NCBI GenBank assembly: GCA_964523415.1
Contig: CAZFZB010000048.1
Coordinates: 1-19,238 of the forward strand
Source: M0108 sp964523415
GTDB taxonomy: Bacteria > Pseudomonadota > Gammaproteobacteria > Chromatiales > Chromatiaceae
Direction of reading: 5' to 3'
Length of the DNA stretch: 19,238 nucleotides
Below, in pieces: positions 14,507 through 19,238 of this stretch. Below the pieces are notes generated by a model. That model had not been told where the DNA came from. It was given only the letters and a program-made list of their open reading frames with translations, and searched no databases. The stretch's first letter is position 1. Each line of letters opens with the position of its first letter. The translations under genes and the position numbers were made by a program.

Positions 14507-15490
14507 ATGACCGCCCAAATCGATGATCGCCAACTTCGCGAACTACTGATCAATCGCTACGCCAGTATGGACCGAACCGCACACCGTCACCTGTTCAGGT
14601 TCTACCTGAAACGAATCGGTTGGACCCTGGTCGTCAAGGGTACCTATCTCGTCAAACGACTGCTGGATATCGTCCTGGCCTCGCTCCTGCTAGTGCTGTT
14701 GCTACCCCTCTTCCTGGTAATCGCCCTCGCGATCTGGCTGGAAAACCCAGGGCCTGTGCTGGTCCGGCAAACCCGGGTGGGACGCTGGGGCAAACCTCTC
14801 ACCATCTGGTCCTTTCGCACGACCCGGATCGAAGACGCCGCCCCGAACGGTAGTGGCGTGCAACGCCTTACCCGTATCGGCACCCTGGTCCGCCTGCTGC
14901 ATTTCGAGCCCTTACCTCAACTGGCAAATGTCATTACAGGGGAGATGTCGCTGGTTGGTCCCCGCCCACCACGTCCGCAGGAGGTGGATCGCTACTCCCT
15001 GGCGGACCACTGCCGTCTGGAAATCACCCCCGGTCTCTGGCAGAGCGCCAGCCAGCCCGAGGCGCGGATCGATCGGCTAGTAGAGTTGGACCAGCAGTAT
15101 CATCAATCCCAATCCTTGTGGACCGACTTTAAGGTGCTCGGCATGTTGACCCTGCTGATTTTTTCCGGGGGCGGTTACAGTGCTACGGTGTCTGCCTCCC
15201 TCGCCGGTCCTACCCCGAACGTCTTCAGCTATGACAGCAGCAATCTGACAGATGTCGATATTGCCCTCACTGCCAGCAATGACGGCCCGGCCTTGTTGGC
15301 CTTCTATAGCGAAGGCCCTAATGGGCTCCGGCTGCTAGAGAACGTCTTCACGGACGCCCAGGGCCGCTATAGTGGAGACCTGCGGCTGCCAGCTCACCTC
15401 AACCAAGTAGTCGTGGTGGTGCGCACCAGCGATAGAGAGAATTCCTTTACCCTGCCCATCGTCGATGGGGCGATCAGTTATCTGGAATGA
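14507..15490 (+). CDS. Degenerate polyprenyl-phosphate phosphoglycosyl transferase fused to a beta-rich C-terminal domain
   Basis: A 327-residue protein from ATG 14507 (TTG 14498 is also possible; AAGAGG lies at 14488-14493). Residues about 48-222 follow the bacterial sugar transferase family (WcaJ/PglC type): VKRLLDIVLASLLL with the re-entrant membrane helix (49-77), ENPGPVLVRQTRVGRWGKP (79-97), GEMSLVGPRPP (145-155), and an SLWTDFKVL end. These enzymes load a sugar phosphate on undecaprenyl phosphate for polysaccharide synthesis. The usual SLDELPQL segment is HFEPLPQL (132-139), so the catalytic Asp-Glu dyad is Glu-Pro (133-134). KFRSM is SFRTT, and PGITGLWQ is shortened to PGLWQ. Loss of classical activity is likely. 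Residues about 233-327 are an extra domain (FSYDSSN, FTDAQGRYSGDLRLPAHLN) not normal for the family. It follows the LruC gene and probably serves the same process. Confidence 0.82.
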   Translation: MTAQIDDRQLRELLINRYASMDRTAHRHLFRFYLKRIGWTLVVKGTYLVKRLLDIVLASLLLVLLLPLFLVIALAIWLENPGPVLVRQTRVGRWGKPLTIWSFRTTRIEDAAPNGSGVQRLTRIGTLVRLLHFEPLPQLANVITGEMSLVGPRPPRPQEVDRYSLADHCRLEITPGLWQSASQPEARIDRLVELDQQYHQSQSLWTDFKVLGMLTLLIFSGGGYSATVSASLAGPTPNVFSYDSSNLTDVDIALTASNDGPALLAFYSEGPNGLRLLENVFTDAQGRYSGDLRLPAHLNQVVVVVRTSDRENSFTLPIVDGAISYLE

Positions 15491-15531
15491 GGGGATCTCC
15501 AGCACTTGCCCCAAGGATCATAGCACCGACT

Positions 15532-15555
15532 CTGCTCCCCGTTTCGGGGGAGCAG
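15532..15555. terminator. Strong GC hairpin between convergent genes
   Basis: CTGCTCCCC and GGGGAGCAG form a perfect 9-bp stem with the loop GTTTCG. It lies between the ends of the plus-strand transferase gene (15490) and the minus-strand methyltransferase gene (15623), where a bidirectional terminator is expected. No U-tract follows on either strand, so it may be a transcript-end stabiliser rather than a classical intrinsic terminator. Confidence 0.45.
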
Positions 15556-15622
15556 GCTGGGATCTACTTCTACCCCAAAGCCAGGGAAGTCCTCCTTGCC
15601 CAAGCCTTAACGTAAGATTTCT

Positions 15623-16144
15623 TCAATATACCCAAGGCACCAGCTTGCTGACCCGCCTCGCATAACTGGCATATTCCGGGTGGCGCTGACTTAACCAACC
15701 CTCCTCCTTGCGGGCCTTGTAGTCGAAAAAAAGAAAGCCGAACACCAGCAAGACCAGGTGACTGAGGCTCAGGCTATAGCAAACCCAACCAAAGGCGGCG
15801 AATAGCTGGCTGCTGTAGAGGGGATGGCGCACCCATCCATAGATACCCTGGGTCACCAAGCGGTTATGGTCGAGGGGATAAGGGAGGGGAGTCAGATTCC
15901 GCCCCAGTTTGAACAAGCCAAGCAGGCCCATGGTGATGGCAATCACGCCGCAGATCGCCAGGATACCCAGGCGGGGATAAGCGGTGCGGGCCATCAGGTC
16001 CAGGGTCAACCAGGGGTTTATGGGGGGCGCAAGCAGAAAGGCGAAAACAAGCAGGAACTGGAGGACAACGAGGTACTCCCCCCGCCCGCCAGGAGCGTCT
16101 GTCTCCCCCGGTGGCATCGGGGTGGGGGTGGATGGGGATGGCAT
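15623..16144 (-). CDS. Isoprenylcysteine carboxyl methyltransferase-family membrane protein
   Basis: A 173-residue integral membrane protein from ATG 16144, which has GGGAG five bases upstream; an in-frame TTG at 16183 is less likely. After a Pro/Ser/Thr-rich N-terminus (about 1-23) there are hydrophobic segments at roughly 27-48, 57-80, and 110-140. The family signature NRLVTQGIYGWVRHPLYSSQ, binding the methyl donor S-adenosylmethionine in characterised relatives, is followed by a C-terminal EE...HPEYASYARRVSKLVPWVY stretch. Bacterial members methylate small molecules or lipids; none need be an isoprenylcysteine enzyme, and the substrate here is unknown. It lies 106 nt downstream of rnr on the same strand and converges on the sugar-transferase-like gene. 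Confidence 0.8.
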   Translation of the reverse strand: MPSPSTPTPMPPGETDAPGGRGEYLVVLQFLLVFAFLLAPPINPWLTLDLMARTAYPRLGILAICGVIAITMGLLGLFKLGRNLTPLPYPLDHNRLVTQGIYGWVRHPLYSSQLFAAFGWVCYSLSLSHLVLLVFGFLFFDYKARKEEGWLSQRHPEYASYARRVSKLVPWVY

Positions 16145-16250
16145 GGTAACTCCCGGGAGCAATGTAAGTGGAGGCGGAGCCAAGGCCCCTTGTCTCGAAC
16201 CCTCCCGAAACCAGAAGACGATAGCAGTGTGAAATTCCCTTAGAATTCGA

Positions 16251-18491
16251 TCAGGTCTTAGGATTCCTCGATCTTACCCCTACCAGTCCACGTCCCCGAC
16301 CTCGGGTTTTGGCCAGTACAAAATCGATCTTGCGTTCATCGAGATTGACTGCAGCAACCTGGATTCGTAAACGGTCACCCAACCGATGGACGGTGCCGGT
16401 ACGTTCGCCGGTGAGGCGGTGGCCAATGGGGTCGAAATGGTAATAGTCGTTGTCCAGGGCCGTGATATGGACCAGGCCATCGACGTAGATGTCATCGAGT
16501 TCGACGAAAATCCCAAAGGAGTTGACACTGGTGATGGTGCCATCAAACTCCTCCCCCAGTTTGTCCTGCATATACTCGCACTTGAGCCAGGACTCAGCAT
16601 CGCGGGTGGCCTCGTCGGCACGGCGCTCGGTACCCGAGCAATGCTCGCCTATGCCCTGAAGGCTGGTCTTGGTGTAATCGAAATCCTCAGCCTTTCCCCC
16701 AGCAAGCAGATGCTTGATGGTACGATGGATAATCAGATCCGGGTAGCGGCGAATGGGGGAGGTGAAATGGGTATAGGCTGAATAGGCCAGCCCGAAGTGA
16801 CCGACGTTGTCCGAACTGTACATGGCTTGCTGCATGGAGCGCAGAAGCACGGTTTGGATCAACCGATGATCGGGCCGATCGCGTACCGACTCCAGCAGGA
16901 TGGCGTAATCCCTTGCCGTAGGCTTCTTACCGCCCGGCAGTGCCAGGCCCAGCTCGTTAAGGAACTGGCGCAAATCGTTGAGCTTTTCCTCTTTGGGGAT
17001 TTCGTGGATGCGGTACAGGGCCGGCATCTTCAGGCGTTCGAAGTAGCGGGCCGCCGCCACATTGGCCGCCAGCATGCACTCCTCGATGATCCGATGAGCA
17101 TCGTTGCGGATCAGGGGGTGAATCGCGGCGATACGACCCTGATCGTTGAATTCAAAGCGCGTTTCAGTGGTGTCGAAATCGATGGCGCCACGCTTCCTGC
17201 GAGCCTGAAGAAGGGCCTGGTAGAGGGCGTGTAACTCGCGCAGATGGGGCAGGAGGGCGCCGTAGCGCGCGCATAAGTCCGGGTCGCCATCGACCAGCAT
17301 GGCCGCCACCTGATCATAGGTAAGGCGGGCCTGGGAGCGCATCACGGCCGGATAAAACTTGGAACGCGTTATTTTCCCGTCCAAACCCACCAGGAGTTCG
17401 CAACTCATGCAGAGCCGGTCCACCTCCGGGTTGAGGGAACAGAGGCCATTGGACAGGATCTCCGGTAGCATGGGGATGACGCGATCCGGGAAATAAACGG
17501 AATTGCCCCGGTTCTGGGCCTCCAGATCCAGGGCGCTACCGGGAGCCACATAGGCCGCGACATCGGCGATACATACCAGCAGCCGCCAGCCCTTGGGTTT
17601 GCGCTGGCAGAAGACGGCATCATCGAAATCGCGAGCATCGGCACCATCGATGGTCAGCAGCGGAATCTTTCGCAGATCCATCCTTCCCGCCTTGGCCGCC
17701 TCGGGAACCTCGGGACCCAGACTGGAGATCTCCGCCAGGACCTCCTCGGGGAACTCCACTGGCAGGTCATGGGTGCGGATGGCAATATCCGTCTCCATAC
17801 CCGGGGCCATGTGATCCCCCACCACTTCCAGAATGCGACCGATGGGCTGAGTGCGTTTGGTTGGCTGGTCCGTGATCTCGGCGACAACGATCTGGCCTTG
17901 CCTCACCTCTCCCAGGCGATCGCTGGGTATGATGATGTCATGTGCCAACCGCTTATTGTCTGGTACCACGAAGCCGACCCCGCCCTCCCGATAGAAACGC
18001 CCCACCACCGTCCGGGTGTTACGAGCCAGGATCTCCACCACTGATCCTTCCAGACGACCTCGGGCATCACGGCCGGTGACGCGAACTACGGCCCTGTCAT
18101 TGTGGAAGAGGGCACGCATCTGACGGGAATAGAGGTATACGTCGTCGCCACCTGCGTCCGGGATCAGAAAGCCGAAACCATCCGGATGGCCGATGACGCG
18201 CCCAGCGATCAGGTCGCGCCGATTGACAAGACAGAAGGCATCCTTGCGGTTGCGCACAAGTTGGCCATCTCTGACCATAGCCCCCAGTCGGCGTTCCAGG
18301 GCTACCCGATGTTCTTCGCCATCTAAATCCAGAAGTTGTCTAAGTTCATCGAAGGTAAGGGGAACCCCGGCCTTGGTCAGGGCCTCAAGGATAAATTCGC
18401 GACTGGGGATGGGATTGGCGTATTTTCGGGCCTCGCGAGCATGGTGGGGATCGGCATGGCGGGGTGAGACTTCTTTTCTGCGCTTAGTCAC
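16251..18491 (-). CDS. rnr: Ribonuclease R
   Basis: RNase R is a processive 3'-5' exoribonuclease that degrades structured RNA and matures rRNA and tmRNA-related substrates. From GTG 18491 the product is 746 residues. The order is an N-terminal winged helix (about 15-90, starting EARKYANPIPSREFILEAL), two cold-shock domains (about 95-240), an RNB catalytic domain with D282, D288, D290 and D291 in TIDGADARDFDDA and the HFTSPIRRYPDL motif, and an S1 domain near 650-730 (FGIFVELDDIYVDGLVHI). The long Lys-rich C-terminal tail of E. coli RNase R is absent; the protein ends about 16 residues after the S1 domain. The frame is open to 18647, inside the tRNA gene. I chose 18491 because it gives a normal N-terminus and a candidate -10 lies just upstream; ATG 18569 is possible. 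There is no strong ribosome binding site. Confidence 0.94.
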   Translation of the reverse strand: MTKRRKEVSPRHADPHHAREARKYANPIPSREFILEALTKAGVPLTFDELRQLLDLDGEEHRVALERRLGAMVRDGQLVRNRKDAFCLVNRRDLIAGRVIGHPDGFGFLIPDAGGDDVYLYSRQMRALFHNDRAVVRVTGRDARGRLEGSVVEILARNTRTVVGRFYREGGVGFVVPDNKRLAHDIIIPSDRLGEVRQGQIVVAEITDQPTKRTQPIGRILEVVGDHMAPGMETDIAIRTHDLPVEFPEEVLAEISSLGPEVPEAAKAGRMDLRKIPLLTIDGADARDFDDAVFCQRKPKGWRLLVCIADVAAYVAPGSALDLEAQNRGNSVYFPDRVIPMLPEILSNGLCSLNPEVDRLCMSCELLVGLDGKITRSKFYPAVMRSQARLTYDQVAAMLVDGDPDLCARYGALLPHLRELHALYQALLQARRKRGAIDFDTTETRFEFNDQGRIAAIHPLIRNDAHRIIEECMLAANVAAARYFERLKMPALYRIHEIPKEEKLNDLRQFLNELGLALPGGKKPTARDYAILLESVRDRPDHRLIQTVLLRSMQQAMYSSDNVGHFGLAYSAYTHFTSPIRRYPDLIIHRTIKHLLAGGKAEDFDYTKTSLQGIGEHCSGTERRADEATRDAESWLKCEYMQDKLGEEFDGTITSVNSFGIFVELDDIYVDGLVHITALDNDYYHFDPIGHRLTGERTGTVHRLGDRLRIQVAAVNLDERKIDFVLAKTRGRGRGLVGVRSRNPKT

Positions 18492-18530
18492 TCTTGAATT
18501 AGGTCTATTCTGCTGACTGAAGGGAGGGTT

Positions 18531-18536
18531 AGTGTA
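18531..18536 (-). promoter_or_regulatory. rnr: Candidate -10 element for rnr
   Basis: Read on the minus strand this is TACACT, a four-of-six match to TATAAT. Transcription would begin near 18524, about 33 bases before GTG 18491. I find no good -35 partner. If real, it rules out the longer upstream starts of rnr. Confidence 0.3.
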
Positions 18537-18539
18537 ACC

Positions 18540-18569
18540 TTGACAAGCCCGCTCTGTCTCATTTAGCAT
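18540..18569 (+). promoter_or_regulatory. Sigma-70 promoter for tRNA-Leu
   Basis: A perfect -35 TTGACA (18540-18545) is followed after 18 bases by TAGCAT (18564-18569), a four-of-six -10 match. Transcription would start near 18576, about 42 bases before the mature tRNA 5' end. The element sits back to back with the rnr upstream region. Confidence 0.6.
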
Positions 18570-18617
18570 GCATAGCTTCTGGAGATCGGCTGGTTTCGTC
18601 TGGTCTCCAGTCCCCTT

Positions 18618-18704
18618 GCCGGGGTGGCGGAATTGGTAGACGCGCAAGTTTCAGGTATTTGTGGGCGAAAGCCCGTGGAGGTTCAAGTCCTCTCCTCGGC
18701 ACCA
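18618..18704 (+). tRNA. tRNA-Leu (anticodon CAG)
   Basis: An 87-nt class II tRNA with encoded CCA. The acceptor stem pairs GCCGGGG with CCTCGGC (one G-T). The D arm carries the leucine-type AATTGGTAGAC. The anticodon stem is CAAGT/ATTTG with loop TTCAGGT, which puts the anticodon CAG at 18652-18654, reading CUG codons. The long variable arm is a TGGGC-GAAA-GCCCG hairpin, and the T arm is GGAGG-TTCAAGT-CCTCT. The long variable arm and D-loop identify leucine rather than serine. Confidence 0.97.
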
Positions 18705-18940
18705 TTGTTGATTCGGCTAGAACCTTGCCGTTCCCTGGTTGAATTCCCCGTATGCTGATCGCAGGTGATGAAGCGGCCTGCGCGTTCCTCTAGGGGTTCC
18801 CCATTTACCCCCCGGTTTTTCGAAATATTTCAATTCTGTTCGCGTTTGATTTTCGCCTTCCCGGTACCAGCGGTCGACGTCGTTATGGCACCGAGACCCA
18901 CTGGTTACTGACCTCCCGGCCTTGATTCACGCTAAGGTTA
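18705..18940. other. tRNA-Leu / sdhE intergenic region
   Basis: These 236 bases lie between the tRNA 3' end and the sdhE stop. I see a GGGGTTCCCC element near 18793-18802 and the palindrome GAAATATTTC at 18822-18831 after a short T-run. Neither makes a convincing intrinsic terminator, and no gene is apparent. Confidence 0.4.
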
Positions 18941-19219
18941 TTATAAGGATAGGCTCGAGTCGCGTCCGAAGGCCCGGATGCGCCCGATCAACCGCCGGAT
19001 ATCCTCTTCCTCGGGAACGACCTGGCCCATGAGCCAGCCATGCAGGGTCTGATCCTGAGCCTCGAGCATACGGGCAAAGGTAGCCTGTTCGGCGGCATCC
19101 AGGGAGATGAAGTCTTCATCCAGAAACCGTTGCAAAGCCACATCCAGTTCCAACATGCCCCGCCGGCATTGCCAACGAAGGCGGTGGATTACCTCGGTTT
19201 GGGGTTGAATTGCGGTCAT
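18941..19219 (-). CDS. sdhE: FAD assembly factor SdhE (succinate dehydrogenase assembly factor 2 family)
   Basis: SdhE promotes covalent attachment of FAD to the flavoprotein subunits of succinate dehydrogenase and fumarate reductase in the cytoplasm. The 92-residue product has the signature CRRGMLELD (about 18-26), with the RGxxE core needed for flavinylation in characterised homologues. The rest is the expected small five-helix pattern: LDEDFISLDAAEQATFARMLE, and DQTLHGWLMGQ. The ATG at 19219 has AGGA eight bases upstream. Its genomic neighbours on the upstream side, possibly sdh genes, lie outside the window. Confidence 0.95.
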   Translation of the reverse strand: MTAIQPQTEVIHRLRWQCRRGMLELDVALQRFLDEDFISLDAAEQATFARMLEAQDQTLHGWLMGQVVPEEEDIRRLIGRIRAFGRDSSLSL

Positions 19220-19238
19220 GGTACTGTTCCTAAGAGGG

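Overview
The window looks like a chromosomal segment from a GC-rich gammaproteobacterium. The gene content (a ribH-nusB-thiL-pgpA run, a DHBP synthase with a decayed GTP-cyclohydrolase half, RNase R, RlmB, SdhE) is typical of that class. A Chromatiales-like (purple sulfur or related) host is my guess and is not proven by anything seen here. No insertion sequence, phage gene or CRISPR array is visible.

Region 1 (1-5781) is a signalling island. A membrane CHASE-domain sensor, cut by the window edge, is transcribed leftwards. Divergent from it run a REC-GGDEF response regulator, a FIST-domain protein, a hybrid histidine kinase ending in a REC domain, and an HPt protein. This gene set matches the NosP/NahK-type nitric-oxide phosphorelays that control c-di-GMP and biofilm formation, with all steps encoded side by side. 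The kinase and the HPt protein are in the same reading frame, separated by one TAA and 15 sense codons, so they may be a recently split HK-REC-HPt protein.

Region 2 (5842-10300, minus strand) is a housekeeping cluster read ribBX > ribH > nusB > thiL > pgpA > tlpA-like. It combines riboflavin and thiamine cofactor synthesis, transcription antitermination, phosphatidylglycerol synthesis and a membrane-anchored thioredoxin. A secreted metallophosphoesterase (10489-11283, plus) diverges from ribBX and converges on rlmB.

Region 3 (11310-18491) holds rlmB and rnr, which are often adjacent in gammaproteobacteria. Here they are separated by about 4.1 kb carrying a small methyltransferase-like membrane protein and a plus-strand pair: a secreted LruC-domain protein, and a phosphoglycosyl-transferase-like protein that has lost its catalytic Asp-Glu dyad and has a secreted-looking beta-rich domain fused to its C-terminus. 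A 636-base non-coding stretch with several small palindromes precedes the pair. This pair is the least conventional part of the window.

Region 4 (18491-19238) has back-to-back promoters for rnr and a tRNA-Leu(CAG), then sdhE on the minus strand at the right edge.
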